Assembly: GCF_900114155.1 (NCBI RefSeq)
Contig: NZ_FOSC01000007.1
Location: forward strand, 124,001-188,000
Direction: 5' to 3'
From: Marinobacter persicus
GTDB lineage: Bacteria > Pseudomonadota > Gammaproteobacteria > Pseudomonadales > Oleiphilaceae
DNA length: 64,000 nt
Every line of letters begins with the position of its first letter. Position 1 is the stretch's first letter. The position numbers and the translations under genes were made by a program. The notes below the pieces were generated by a model. That model made no database searches, was not told where the DNA came from, and worked only from the letters and a program-made list of their open reading frames with translations. Positions 38,997-50,132 of this stretch are shown piece by piece.

Positions 38997-39030
38997 ATGC
39001 CTGTTTGCCCCGTGGAGGGAAACACCACCG

Positions 39031-40206
39031 ATGAACCAGACCCCCAACGCCGAGATTGCCGACTACTACAGTGCCGAGACCTTCAAACGCATCAAGGATT
39101 TTGCCGACACCAAGGAAACCCCGTTTGTGGTGATTGATACCAATATCATCGATCGTCAGTACAACGAGCTGGTGGAAGGTTTTCCCTATGCCAAGGTTTA
39201 CTATGCGGTGAAGGCTAACCCGGCCACGCAGATTCTGACACTGCTGCGGGACAAGGGCGCCAATTTCGATATTGCCTCGGTGTATGAGTTGGACAAGGTG
39301 ATGGCTCTGGGGGTAACCGGTGACCGCATCAGCTACGGCAACACCATCAAGAAGGCGAAGGATATCCGCACCTTCTACGAGAAGGGTGTGCGCCTGTATG
39401 CCACCGATTCCGAGGCCGACCTGCGCAACATTGCCAAGGCTGCCCCGGGCTCGAAGGTGTATGTCCGCATCCTGACCGAAGGCACACTGACCGCAGACTG
39501 GCCTCTCTCGCGCAAGTTTGGCTGCCAGACCGATATGGCCATGGACCTGCTGATCCTGGCCCGTGACCTGGGGCTGGTGCCTTATGGTGTGTCCTTCCAT
39601 GTGGGCTCCCAGCAGCGGGAAATCGGTGCCTGGGATGCGGCTCTGAGCAAGGTGAAGGTGATCTTCGAGCGCCTGAAGGAAGAAGATGGTATCGAGCTGA
39701 AGATGATCAACATGGGCGGTGGCTTTCCGGCCAATTACATCAGCCGGACCAATGAGCTGGGTGTATACGCCGAGGAAATCGCACGTTTTCTGCACGAGGA
39801 TTTTGGCGACGATTTGCCGGAGATCATCATTGAACCGGGCCGGTCACTGATTTCCAATGCCGGGGTGCTGGTCAGTGAGGTGGTGTTGATTGCCCGTAAA
39901 TCCCGTACCGCGTTGCATCGCTGGGTGTACACCGATGTTGGCAAGTTTTCCGGTCTGATTGAGACGCTGGATGAGTCCATCAAGTTTCCGATCTGGACGG
40001 AGAAAACCGGCGAGGGCGAAGACTGCGTGATTGCCGGGCCGACTTGTGACAGTGCCGACATCATGTACGAGCACCATAAATACCCGTTGCCTTTGAATCT
40101 GGCGATTGGTGACCGGATGTACTGGTTGTCGACCGGGGCTTATACCACCACTTACAGCGCCATCGAGTTTAACGGGTTTCCTCCGTTGAAGGATTATTAC
40201 CTTTAA
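39031..40206 (+). CDS. Ornithine-type decarboxylase (fold III, PLP-dependent)
   Basis: This 391-residue protein is an alanine-racemase-fold basic amino-acid decarboxylase. The PLP lysine is in AKVYYAVKANPATQIL, the glycine-rich phosphate loop is MGGGFP, EPGRSLISNAG binds the cofactor, and the catalytic Cys block is AGPTCDSADIMYE. It most likely makes putrescine from ornithine. The ATG at 39031 follows GTGGAGGG; the frame is open upstream but hydrophobic and unlike the family. A terminator hairpin stands in its leader. Confidence 0.92.
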   Translation: MNQTPNAEIADYYSAETFKRIKDFADTKETPFVVIDTNIIDRQYNELVEGFPYAKVYYAVKANPATQILTLLRDKGANFDIASVYELDKVMALGVTGDRISYGNTIKKAKDIRTFYEKGVRLYATDSEADLRNIAKAAPGSKVYVRILTEGTLTADWPLSRKFGCQTDMAMDLLILARDLGLVPYGVSFHVGSQQREIGAWDAALSKVKVIFERLKEEDGIELKMINMGGGFPANYISRTNELGVYAEEIARFLHEDFGDDLPEIIIEPGRSLISNAGVLVSEVVLIARKSRTALHRWVYTDVGKFSGLIETLDESIKFPIWTEKTGEGEDCVIAGPTCDSADIMYEHHKYPLPLNLAIGDRMYWLSTGAYTTTYSAIEFNGFPPLKDYYL

Positions 40207-40229
40207 CTGTGGAGTTTGATCAGGCTTGG

Positions 40230-40326
40230 GGCCGGGCCTGAGCAGGGAGTGCTTCCCCTCCGGGAATCAACAACTCGCTTTGCTCAGACAATGATTCCCT
40301 GCGGGGAAGCACTCCCTGCCCCGGCC
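40230..40326. repeat. Long palindromic element, type A, copy 2
   Basis: Inverted arms (40230-40269 and 40292-40326; GCAGGGAGTGCTTCCCC and its complement, with a 5-nt bulge and two mismatches) surround the centre at 40270-40291, which contains CAACTCGCTTTGCTCAGACA. The centre differs from copy 1 (32106-32127) by one base, while the arms are unrelated. It lies between converging genes and may act as a terminator. Confidence 0.85.
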
Positions 40327-40360
40327 TTCCGGCTTGGGTGCAGGCCTTTATCGGTAAGGA

Positions 40361-41563
40361 TCAGCTTTCGGGCTGGTCCTTTTTTCGTTTCAGGTTGAGG
40401 GTGAATGCCAGGGGCAACACCAGCAGGCTGTAGGCGATCATGACCATGACAGCGTGGCGCGGGTCGCCGGTCCAGTCGGCCAGTACCCCGCCGGCCATGG
40501 GCACGGAGAAGGCCATGGTGTAGCCCACCAGGAAGGTGCCGGCGGACAGGCGACCGGTTTCGGCGGAGTTGACCAGCAGCGGTGGCAGGGCCACCAGCAG
40601 TATTAGCAGGATGCCGGCAACGAAGCTCATCAGGGTGGCGCTGGCGATGAACCACCAGCCTTCCAGTACCACGGTGCCGGCGGTGCCCAGGATGCTGAGT
40701 ACCGCCATGATGACGATCAGGGTTCGGCGCCCGACCCAGAGCCGGGCGGTTTTCAGCATGACCAGGGAGGCGAAGACCTGGGCGATGTTGTACCAGAACA
40801 GGGCTTCGGACAGCATGCCGATACGGCCCTGCTGTTCCAGCAGGTTGCCCATGTAGGCGTTAAGGCCGAAGAACATGGAGCCAGACAGGCCCAGCAGCAG
40901 TCCCAGGCGGACGGTGAGCGGGTTTTTCCAGTCCGGCAGCCAGGCGGCTTTGCGTACCGGCCGGGCCAGGTCCCGTTTGGGCAGAAACAGGGCGGCGGCA
41001 ACCAACAGCGCCGGCAGCGACCAGGCCAGCAGGGTGGCACGCCAGCTGTTGTCCAGTAATGGCATGAGTACTGGCAGGGTTATGCCGGCGCCAATGAATT
41101 CACCCATCAGCATGCCATTCATATAGATGGCCGAGCCGATGGCCAGATGGTGGGGTTCCAGCCAGCGCGGGAGTAGTGCCGGCAGGGCCGGTTGCATCAT
41201 CGCCACGCCCAGGCCCATGACGGCGCTGGCAAGCATCAGGGTAGAGGTGTCCGGCACCAGACCACGGCCGGCGGAGCCAATCACCATGATCAGCATGGCC
41301 AGCGCCAGGGTATTGCGTGGGCCGATGCGGGAAATAGCGAGGGAGCCGGGCATGGCGCCGATGGCCAGCATCAGGATGGGGAGCGTGGTCAGTGCACCGG
41401 TCAGCGTCTGACTCAGTGCCAGTTCATCGCCAATGAAGGGTGCCAGGGGCGGCGCCACCAGCACGGGGATTCTCAGGTAAACACCGGCCAGCCAAAGCAA
41501 CACCGCCACCGGCAGCAGTCTGGCTGGCGGTGGCGGTGCGGTCGCGGCAGAGGGAATTGCCAC
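40361..41563 (-). CDS. CynX/NimT-family MFS transporter
   Basis: This 400-residue protein has 12 predicted helices. The N-terminus VAVLLWLAGVYLRIPVLVAPPLAPFIGDELALSQTLTGALTTLPIL is typical of the CynX/NimT (cyanate and nitroimidazole transporter-like) group, followed by GPRNTLALAMLIMVIGSAGRGL. It starts 9 bp after ectC and is probably co-transcribed with it, raising the possibility that it moves a substrate or product related to EctC. Confidence 0.85.
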   Translation of the reverse strand: MAIPSAATAPPPPARLLPVAVLLWLAGVYLRIPVLVAPPLAPFIGDELALSQTLTGALTTLPILMLAIGAMPGSLAISRIGPRNTLALAMLIMVIGSAGRGLVPDTSTLMLASAVMGLGVAMMQPALPALLPRWLEPHHLAIGSAIYMNGMLMGEFIGAGITLPVLMPLLDNSWRATLLAWSLPALLVAAALFLPKRDLARPVRKAAWLPDWKNPLTVRLGLLLGLSGSMFFGLNAYMGNLLEQQGRIGMLSEALFWYNIAQVFASLVMLKTARLWVGRRTLIVIMAVLSILGTAGTVVLEGWWFIASATLMSFVAGILLILLVALPPLLVNSAETGRLSAGTFLVGYTMAFSVPMAGGVLADWTGDPRHAVMVMIAYSLLVLPLAFTLNLKRKKDQPES

Positions 41564-41572
41564 GGGCGCGAA

Positions 41573-41968
41573 TCAGTCTTCGCTGGTGTCCGGCAGGTAG
41601 GCGCCGTCTTCGTCGTGCACTTCCTGGCCGGTGACCGGCGGGTTGAAGGCGCAGATCAGGCGCATGTCCTCGGTGCCGCCGTACAGGGTGTGGCGATCGT
41701 GATTGTCGAGAGCGTACAGGGTGCCGTCGGTGATTTCGTGAACTTCGCCAGTGGCCAGGTCTTTGATCCGACCATTGCCGCCAACACAGTAAACCGCTTC
41801 GAGATGGTGCTTGTACCAGAAGGTGTGCTCAGAGCCGGCCTTGATAATGGTTTCGTGGAAGGAGAAACCCATGCCATCTTTTTTCAGCAGCAAGCGGCGG
41901 CTGGTCCATTGCTGGGCACTGACTTCGCGTTCAGTACCGATAATGTCTTGCACTCGTACAATTTTCAT
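41573..41968 (-). CDS. ectC: Ectoine synthase (solitary)
   Basis: This 131-residue cupin cyclises N-gamma-acetyl-diaminobutyrate to the compatible solute ectoine. It begins [16 protein letters not shown]. The iron-binding residues known from the family appear as E57 (HHLEAVYCV), Y85 ([12 protein letters not shown]) and H93, and the substrate-loop [19 protein letters not shown] is intact, so the enzyme looks competent. The ATG at 41968 has GAGGA 7 bp upstream. ectA, ectB and ask are absent from both sides. An MFS gene follows after 9 bp. Confidence 0.95.
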   Translation of the reverse strand: MKIVRVQDIIGTEREVSAQQWTSRRLLLKKDGMGFSFHETIIKAGSEHTFWYKHHLEAVYCVGGNGRIKDLATGEVHEITDGTLYALDNHDRHTLYGGTEDMRLICAFNPPVTGQEVHDEDGAYLPDTSED

Positions 41969-42002
41969 GCGCATTCCTCGTTTGGTGATGGAACAGCCTT
42001 AC

Positions 42003-42033
42003 AGTATAAACATTAGCTTGCGGTATGATTCAA
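42003..42033 (-). promoter_or_regulatory. Candidate promoter for ectC
   Basis: On the minus strand TTGAAT (42033-42028) and TATACT (42008-42003) are separated by 19 bp. The -35 lies inside the end of the upstream GTPase gene. The long spacer makes this tentative. Confidence 0.35.
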
Positions 42034-43449
42034 CCGCCACTGTTCGTAAACCTTCATAGCCTGTTCGATGGCGATTATCAAATCCTGCCGTTGCCGCTGA
42101 TCGGGCTGGCGCTGTTTCCGGCACTTGTCCAGGGTTCGCTGGATGCTGCGGCGATGGCTTTTATCCAGCCCTTCCAGCCAGTGCTGGTCGGTGGGTTCCA
42201 GCTCGAGCAACTCGCGTCCGGCGTGGTTGCGCATGGCAATATGCCACCAGTGGTCCACCGCCCGGCCAAGCACCACGTAGCCGAACTGGGGGTCCTGAAC
42301 CGGGCCGAAGCGGGCGGTTTTCAGGCCATTTTTCAGTGGGCCGATTTTCAGCGTTGGCAGGGTCAGGCGGTCGCCATACAGGTAGCTGCCCACCGCGCCG
42401 GCCAATCCGCCGAGCAACGCACCGGCGCCCATGGACGAGCCGAAGGTGAGCGCATCAATGCCGGCGCCGCTTACCGCCCCGGCCCCGAAGCCGGCGGTGG
42501 CCAGGTACCCCTTGCTGACGCCCCAGGCCTGGCGGGTGCTTTCGGAAAACAGGTCGTGCTCGCTGTGCCATTCAAGCTCGGCTTCCTGGCGCTGGATATG
42601 CTGGTGCTGATACAGCGTTTCGATATTGGCTCGCAGCGTTTGCTCCCGCTGCCGCTGGTGTTGGTACCAGCGCTCGCGCAGATTGTTTTCCAGGGCTTGC
42701 GGATCGGTGGTTGCCTGTTGGTCTGGCAGTGTGCGGGTTTCCTGAAAGCGCATCATGGCAATCAGGGCCTCCGCGATCAGGGCGGCGGCCTGGTGCTGGC
42801 GATGCTCACGCTGGCTTGCCAGGTGTTCGACGGCCTGCTGCAAGGGTTGCTCCCAGGCGGGTTCGAGCTGGCCAAAGGCTTTCAACAGGCTGAGATGCTG
42901 CGCAAAAGGAGCACGAACGGCGTCGAACTTGCGCACAACCTGGAAGAACTGGCCAAGCGCTGCCTGCCAGGTGTCGCTGTAGTCGTCATCACCGATGCTG
43001 TTGATCAGCGCCAGGCTGGGCCGGCCGGTCCAGCGCAGAATGGTCATTTCCGCTTCGTGCTCGGCGCTGTAAGGCACTGAGCCGTCCACCACGTAGATGA
43101 TACCGGCGCCTTCGATAATCGGCTTGAGCAATTCGCACTCGTCAACAAAACGGGTGTCGCCCTCATGCTCGCGTACGAAGGCGCGCACGGTTTCCGGCCG
43201 GTCCGAGGCCGACACGCTATGGGCTTCCAGCCATTGCAGCACCCGGCGCGGGCGCTGGAAGCCCGGGGTGTCCACCAGGGTATACAGCAACTGCTGGTCC
43301 ACGGTCATCGGGTAGCGTTGTTGCTGGCGGGTGGTGCCGGGTTCCAGGGCAATGGCGATGGCGTCGTTTTGCGACAGGGTGGCCACGATACTGGATTTAC
43401 CTTTGTTCGGATGACCCACCACGGCAAACACCGGAGACGGGTTACTCAT
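42013..43449 (-). CDS. DUF3482-type GTPase
   Basis: This 478-residue protein has an Era/TrmE-like N-terminal G domain (G1 GHPNKGKSSIV, G3 VDTPGFQRPR, a G4-like ALINSIGDDDYSD lacking the usual NKxD) followed by the DUF3482 region. That region includes a glycine-rich hydrophobic stretch (GYLATAGFGAGAVSGAGIDALTFGSSMGAGALLGGLAGAVGSYLYG) able to insert in or contact a membrane. It overlaps the DUF2868 gene by 8 bp, a conserved pairing in Pseudomonas relatives. The function is unknown. Confidence 0.87.
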   Translation of the reverse strand: MSNPSPVFAVVGHPNKGKSSIVATLSQNDAIAIALEPGTTRQQQRYPMTVDQQLLYTLVDTPGFQRPRRVLQWLEAHSVSASDRPETVRAFVREHEGDTRFVDECELLKPIIEGAGIIYVVDGSVPYSAEHEAEMTILRWTGRPSLALINSIGDDDYSDTWQAALGQFFQVVRKFDAVRAPFAQHLSLLKAFGQLEPAWEQPLQQAVEHLASQREHRQHQAAALIAEALIAMMRFQETRTLPDQQATTDPQALENNLRERWYQHQRQREQTLRANIETLYQHQHIQRQEAELEWHSEHDLFSESTRQAWGVSKGYLATAGFGAGAVSGAGIDALTFGSSMGAGALLGGLAGAVGSYLYGDRLTLPTLKIGPLKNGLKTARFGPVQDPQFGYVVLGRAVDHWWHIAMRNHAGRELLELEPTDQHWLEGLDKSHRRSIQRTLDKCRKQRQPDQRQRQDLIIAIEQAMKVYEQWRLNHTAS

Positions 43450-44839
43450 GGTTGGCCTCCCGGGTGCTGCCCACCGTCGCCACCGAGGCAAAACCGGACA
43501 GGCGCCCGGCAAAGCGCAACCATGGCTGCAGCAGATGGTCCGCCGGAGGCAGGCCGGGGTCGGCAGCCAGTGGCACCAGTGTGACCCGGGTGCCGGCTGG
43601 CCAGTGCTGCCGGGCCTGTTCGAGAAAATCGCTTAACTCACCGGTGGGCGGCTGCCAGCTGCGGGTTAATAGCAGTACCTGCGGCCGGCTTTGTTGCTGC
43701 AGTTGCTGGCGGGTGGCCTGCAGAACGGCATCGTCGTCTTCCAGGCGGGCATTGCCACCGACGGAAAGCGGCCGGGAACTGGTCGGCACCAGCTCCTCCG
43801 GGAGCCCATCCCTGCCGGCTCCGGCCCAGGCAATACAGACCGGCGTCACCGGGAGGCTGGCCAGCTCACTGCGGGTTCGGGTGTCTGGTAGATCGTCCGC
43901 ATCACTGTGTTGATTGCCCGTTTCAATGACCGGGGTTTCCATCCGGTAGTGCAAGGTGGTCAGCCCCGGGTGCCTTGCCAGTAACCGCCGGGCCCTGTGT
44001 TGAAGAAAAAAGTGCGTGGCCAGCAACAGTGCCAGCCGGGGCAGCCATGTCCAGGTCAGCCAGGTCATGGTCAGAAACGGCCACCACTGGCCCCACTGTG
44101 GTGGTGATGTGGTGGCTGCATCGGGCGCGGCCCGGAAGAAGCGGGTGGCTTCCACCAGTTCCAGGGACGGTACCGCCGCCGGCCACAACCAGGCCCAGGG
44201 CGCCGCAATCGAGCTCACCAGGCGGTGGTAACTGGTGCTGGCGGTATCCAGTGTGGTGCTCCAGCCAAAGGCCAGATCCTGGATCACCACCATGATCAGC
44301 AGTGTTATCAGTCCGCTGGTGGCAAAGGCCAGGCCTCCGGCCTGTGCTGCCCGTGCAGCCATTGGTGGCTGCAGGGCGGTACGGACAGGACTTTTTTCGG
44401 TGGTTTGCCAATGGCGTGTCAGCCAGTGCCAGGGTTGCCAGCCGGCGGCTGCCTGCACGGTGGTGACCACTGCCAGCAGTAATTGCAGCATCACAAAGGC
44501 CAGAAATACCGTCACGTTGATGCGCTGGCCGCCTTCGTAAAGCAACAGGCCGAGCATGGCGGCAACACCCAATAGACTGCCACCGGCGATGAAACCGGCG
44601 CCGAGGGCGCGCCAGCGTTGCAGGTAACGCGAGCCTGGTGTTTGGCTGCGATCAGCACCGGCCCCCGACAGCCTGTCAAGGTGCGCCAGCCAAGCACGGA
44701 TACCCGGGGAGCGGCCCTGTTGCTGGCAATCGAGAGCGAAACGGCGATCGCGCCGGTGCAGGAAGGTGGCGGGCTGGTCCCTGTCGCGCTGGAATCGGTC
44801 GTCAAAGGCCAGCAGCAGACGAAGGGGCTTATCGGTCAT
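43442..44839 (-). CDS. DUF2868 membrane protein
   Basis: This 465-residue protein from ATG 44839 has four main hydrophobic segments: about residues 78-100 (GFIAGGSLLGVAAMLGLLLYEGG), 103-125, 175-200 (GGLAFATSGLITLLIMVVIQDLAFGW) and 275-300. A cytoplasmic C-terminal domain of about 180 residues follows. It matches DUF2868, the usual partner of the DUF3482 GTPase, which overlaps its stop codon. The pair probably forms a membrane complex with a nucleotide switch, but no function is known. Confidence 0.83.
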   Translation of the reverse strand: MTDKPLRLLLAFDDRFQRDRDQPATFLHRRDRRFALDCQQQGRSPGIRAWLAHLDRLSGAGADRSQTPGSRYLQRWRALGAGFIAGGSLLGVAAMLGLLLYEGGQRINVTVFLAFVMLQLLLAVVTTVQAAAGWQPWHWLTRHWQTTEKSPVRTALQPPMAARAAQAGGLAFATSGLITLLIMVVIQDLAFGWSTTLDTASTSYHRLVSSIAAPWAWLWPAAVPSLELVEATRFFRAAPDAATTSPPQWGQWWPFLTMTWLTWTWLPRLALLLATHFFLQHRARRLLARHPGLTTLHYRMETPVIETGNQHSDADDLPDTRTRSELASLPVTPVCIAWAGAGRDGLPEELVPTSSRPLSVGGNARLEDDDAVLQATRQQLQQQSRPQVLLLTRSWQPPTGELSDFLEQARQHWPAGTRVTLVPLAADPGLPPADHLLQPWLRFAGRLSGFASVATVGSTREANHE

Positions 44840-44921
44840 GCAGAATCCTGAACAATGGGGCAGCTGGTGTATGCTGTTAGCATATAGCCAACAATGCCAC
44901 TGAAGCCAGCCGGGAACCGCC

Positions 44922-45281
44922 ATGCCCCACCACCTGATGAACTTGCGGCACGTGCCCGATGACGAAGCCGATGAGATCCGGGATCTGTTCGAGGCCCACA
45001 AGGTCCGTTACTACGAAACCCCGCCCAGCCGCTGGGGTATCAGCATGGGCGGTTTCTGGGTGCACGATGACGACGAGGCGGAGCGGGCCCAGGCCCTGCT
45101 CGAGCACTACCAGAGCGAGCGTCAGGCTCGCCAGCAGGAAGCGTTTGCCGCCCGTAGTCTGCGTGGCGAAACGGGTTTCTGGTACCACTTTCGGCAACGG
45201 CCGGTCTCGGTATTGGCCGCAGTGCTGGCTGTTGCGGCCATTGCTGCATTAAGCCTGCTGCCGTTTATCAGCCTGGGCTGA
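44922..45281 (+). CDS. DUF6164-like small membrane protein
   Basis: This 119-residue protein has a soluble N-terminal part (MNLRHVPDDEADEIRDLFEAHKVRYYETPPSRWGISMGGFWVHDDDEAERAQALLE) and one C-terminal membrane helix (VSVLAAVLAVAAIAALSLLPF). It resembles small proteins grouped as DUF6164, of unknown function. It diverges from the DUF2868 gene and precedes the acetoacetyl-CoA synthetase gene by 25 bp. Confidence 0.75.
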   Translation: MPHHLMNLRHVPDDEADEIRDLFEAHKVRYYETPPSRWGISMGGFWVHDDDEAERAQALLEHYQSERQARQQEAFAARSLRGETGFWYHFRQRPVSVLAAVLAVAAIAALSLLPFISLG

Positions 45282-45306
45282 AATCTTGAATACACCGGAG
45301 AATCAG

Positions 45307-47295
<1,989 letters not shown>

Positions 47296-47441
47296 GTGCG
47301 CACTCCCGGACCACGATGCTTTCAATTTAAAAGTGGGGCAGGTTCAGCTTCTCGCAACCAGAACGCGGAAATTGTCGACAATCTGCCAATCATTCAAATA
47401 CGCGAGTTGTGTAAAAGCCCAGATTTGCACGTAGTTGGCGA

Positions 47442-47550
47442 GGCAGTACGGGGGAGGGCCTTCCAAAACCATGCGGAGCCAGGGATGGCGGAGCTTGAGC
47501 GCCCCATGGATGGGTTTAAGCGTGTTTTGGAAGGCCCTCCCCGTGCTGCG
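47442..47550. repeat. Long palindromic element, type B, copy 2
   Basis: Inverted arms at 47442-47469 and 47524-47550 (ACGGGGGAGGGCCTTCCAAA and its complement, one bulged G) enclose 54 nt. The centre contains CCAGGGATGG (47479-47488) and CCATGGATGG (47504-47513), again 25 bp apart but in the opposite order to the copy at 16428. Shared with that copy are TTCCAAAA at the inner arm edge, GGAGCCA and ATGGCGGA. It lies between the synthetase and isocitrate dehydrogenase genes. Confidence 0.83.
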
Positions 47551-47653
47551 CCCACTTCTGAGTTAGCCAGCAAGCTAAATGAAAGAAAGTTTCGTAAAAT
47601 CCCGTCATTTAACCGTCCTGTAACGGAAAATCAGGCAGATTAATCCGTTCTTA

Positions 47654-47698
47654 TACTAAGATCGTAACCAAAACTTACTAAAAAATGGTATCTTAGTA
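47654..47698. promoter_or_regulatory. Inverted repeat upstream of isocitrate dehydrogenase
   Basis: TACTAAGAT (47654-47662) and ATCTTAGTA (47690-47698) are perfect 9-bp inverted copies in an AT-rich island about 110 bp before the idh start. A TATACT -10-like box (47652-47657) overlaps the first arm. It may be an operator or promoter region. The rest of the 47296-47805 gap outside this and the palindromic element shows no gene. Confidence 0.4.
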
Positions 47699-47805
47699 GG
47701 CCTATCAAAAGTTTCGAATTCAGTCATTGCCCAGGCCGCAGTGCCCAAAAGGCGGAAGGCCCGGCGATGACCGTCCCGAATCCACCCATTAGCCTGAGGA
47801 CGAAA

Positions 47806-50046
47806 ATGACAGACTCCAAAGCCAAAATTGTCTACACACTGACGGACGAGGCACCTGCCCTCGCGACCCGTTCCCTGCTTCCCATCCTGGAAACCTTCGC
47901 CAAGCCGGCCGGCATTAATTTTGAAACCAGCGACATCTCCCTGGCGGCACGTATTCTGGCGAACTTCCCGGACTACCTCGAGGAAGACCAGCGGGTACCG
48001 GACGCTCTGGCAGAACTGGGTGAATTCACCAAAGACCCGAACGCCAACATCATCAAGCTGCCGAACATCAGTGCTTCTGTTCCCCAGCTGAACGCCGCGA
48101 TCAAGGAACTGAATGCCCAGGGTTACAAAGTACCCGCGTACACTGAAGAGCCGAAGACCGACGAAGAAAAAGACGTCAAGGCCCGTTACGCCAAAGTGCT
48201 GGGCAGTGCCGTAAACCCGGTTCTGCGTGAAGGCAACTCCGACCGTCGCGCCCCGGCCGCGGTTAAAGCCTACGCCCGCAAGCATCCGCACTCCATGGGT
48301 GAGTGGAGCGCCGATTCCAAGACCCACGTGGCGCACATGAACGACGGCGATTTCTACTCCGCAGAGCAGTCTGTCACCCTGGAAAACGACACCACCGCGC
48401 AAATCGTTTTCGAAAACGCCAAGGGCGAGAAAACCGTTCTGAAGTCCGAGCTGCCGCTGCTGGCCGGCGAAGTTCTGGACAGCACCTTCATGAGCAAGAA
48501 AGCCCTGCTCAAGTTCTTCGACGAGCAGATCGAAGACTGCAAGAAGAACGACATCATGTTCTCCCTGCACCTGAAGGCCACCATGATGAAGGTCTCCGAC
48601 CCGGTGATCTTCGGTTACGCGGTGAAGAGCTTCTATAAAGAGCTGTTCGAAAAATACGGCGACCTGTTTGAAGAGCTGGGCGTGACCGCCAACAACGGCG
48701 TGTCTTCCGTGGAAGAGAAAATCCAGCAGCTGCCGGAAGACAAGCAGAACGAAATCAAGCAGGACCTGGCGAAGATCTACGAAGAACGTCCGGAAATCGC
48801 CATGGTGGATTCCGACAACGGCATCACCAACCTGCACGTACCGAGCGACGTGATTGTCGACGCCTCCATGCCGGCGATGATCCGCAGCTCCGGCAAGATG
48901 TGGGACAGCGAAGGTGGCATGCGTGATACCAAGGCCGTTCTGCCGGACCGTTCCTACGCCACCATCTACCAGGAAACCATCAACTTCTGTAAGAAGCACG
49001 GTGCGTTTGACCCGACCACCATGGGTACCGTACCCAACGTTGGCCTGATGGCGCAGAAAGCTGAAGAATACGGCTCCCACGACAAGACCTTCATCATGAA
49101 GGAAGCCGGTACCGTTCGCGTTATCGCCGACGACAAGGTTCTGATGGAGCACCAAGTTGAGGAAGGCGATATCTGGCGCGCCTGCCAGACCAAGGACGTT
49201 CCGATCCGCGACTGGGTGAAGCTGGCCGTTAACCGTTCACGCGCCAGTGGCATGCCGGCCATCTTCTGGCTGGACAGCAACCGTGCCCACGATGCCGAGC
49301 TGATCAAGAAGGTGGAAACCTACCTGAAAGAGCACGACACCGACGGTCTGGACATCCAGATCATGGCGCCGGTTGACGCCATCAACTACACCATGGAGCG
49401 CATGATCCGCGGCGAAGACACCATCTCGGTGACCGGTAACGTCCTGCGTGACTACCTGACTGACCTGTTCCCGATCCTGGAACTGGGCACCAGTGCCAAG
49501 ATGCTGTCCATCGTGCCGCTGCTCAACGGCGGTGGCCTGTATGAGACCGGTGCCGGTGGGTCCGCGCCCAAGCACGTGCAGCAACTGGTGAAAGAAAACC
49601 ACCTGCGCTGGGATTCACTGGGTGAGTTCCTGGCCGTGGCTGTATCTCTGGAAGAGCTGGGCGAGAAGCACGACAACGCCCGCGCCCGCCTGCTGGGCCA
49701 GACCCTGGACACCGCGGTGGGTCAGCTGCTGGAGAACAACGAGTCTCCGTCCCGCAAGGCCGGTGAGCTGGATAACCGTGGCTCTCATTTCCACCTGGCC
49801 CGTCACTGGGCGGCCGCACTGGCCGAGCAGAACGACGATCAGGACCTGAAAGCCTTCGCAGCCAAGTTTGCCGAGAAACTGGAAGCGGCCAAGGACAAGA
49901 TCCTGGAAGAGCTGACCGTGATCCAGGGCAAGCCGGCGGACATCGGTGGCTACTACCACGCACCGGCCGACAAGGTGTGCGCGGTGATGCAGCCGAGCGA
50001 AACCCTGAACAAGATCCTGACCGAGTTTGCCGAAGCGGCCAAGTAA
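47806..50046 (+). CDS. NADP-dependent isocitrate dehydrogenase, monomeric type
   Basis: This 746-residue enzyme oxidises isocitrate to 2-oxoglutarate in the TCA cycle as a single large chain, unrelated in size to the dimeric Icd. It begins [25 protein letters not shown] and contains the family blocks [63 protein letters not shown] [20 protein letters not shown] and [20 protein letters not shown]. The ATG at 47806 follows GAGGA. A strong terminator follows. Confidence 0.97.
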   Translation: MTDSKAKIVYTLTDEAPALATRSLLPILETFAKPAGINFETSDISLAARILANFPDYLEEDQRVPDALAELGEFTKDPNANIIKLPNISASVPQLNAAIKELNAQGYKVPAYTEEPKTDEEKDVKARYAKVLGSAVNPVLREGNSDRRAPAAVKAYARKHPHSMGEWSADSKTHVAHMNDGDFYSAEQSVTLENDTTAQIVFENAKGEKTVLKSELPLLAGEVLDSTFMSKKALLKFFDEQIEDCKKNDIMFSLHLKATMMKVSDPVIFGYAVKSFYKELFEKYGDLFEELGVTANNGVSSVEEKIQQLPEDKQNEIKQDLAKIYEERPEIAMVDSDNGITNLHVPSDVIVDASMPAMIRSSGKMWDSEGGMRDTKAVLPDRSYATIYQETINFCKKHGAFDPTTMGTVPNVGLMAQKAEEYGSHDKTFIMKEAGTVRVIADDKVLMEHQVEEGDIWRACQTKDVPIRDWVKLAVNRSRASGMPAIFWLDSNRAHDAELIKKVETYLKEHDTDGLDIQIMAPVDAINYTMERMIRGEDTISVTGNVLRDYLTDLFPILELGTSAKMLSIVPLLNGGGLYETGAGGSAPKHVQQLVKENHLRWDSLGEFLAVAVSLEELGEKHDNARARLLGQTLDTAVGQLLENNESPSRKAGELDNRGSHFHLARHWAAALAEQNDDQDLKAFAAKFAEKLEAAKDKILEELTVIQGKPADIGGYYHAPADKVCAVMQPSETLNKILTEFAEAAK

Positions 50047-50069
50047 GCCGCTACGTTAAACCAGGGATC

Positions 50070-50085
50070 GGCGCCTTCGGGCGCC
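50070..50085 (+). other. UUCG-capped hairpin after idh
   Basis: GGCGCC-TTCG-GGCGCC is a perfect 6-bp stem closed by a stable UUCG tetraloop, 23 bp after the idh stop and just before the terminator. It may protect the 3' end. Confidence 0.45.
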
Positions 50086-50091
50086 AACCGG

Positions 50092-50128
50092 AAAACCCGG
50101 AGAGCCTGACAGGGCCTCCGGGTTTTTT
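50092..50128 (+). terminator. Intrinsic terminator of idh
   Basis: AAAACCCGGAG pairs with CTCCGGGTTTT around a short loop and is followed by six T residues (50123-50128). On the minus strand the mirror A-run gives a possible T-run too, so it may also end the converging antiporter transcript. Confidence 0.85.
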
Positions 50129-50132
50129 GTTG

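Noticed and set aside
41192..42016. Frame opposite ectC and the CynX-type gene
   Set aside because: It covers parts of two real genes in antisense and has no ribosome site or motifs.
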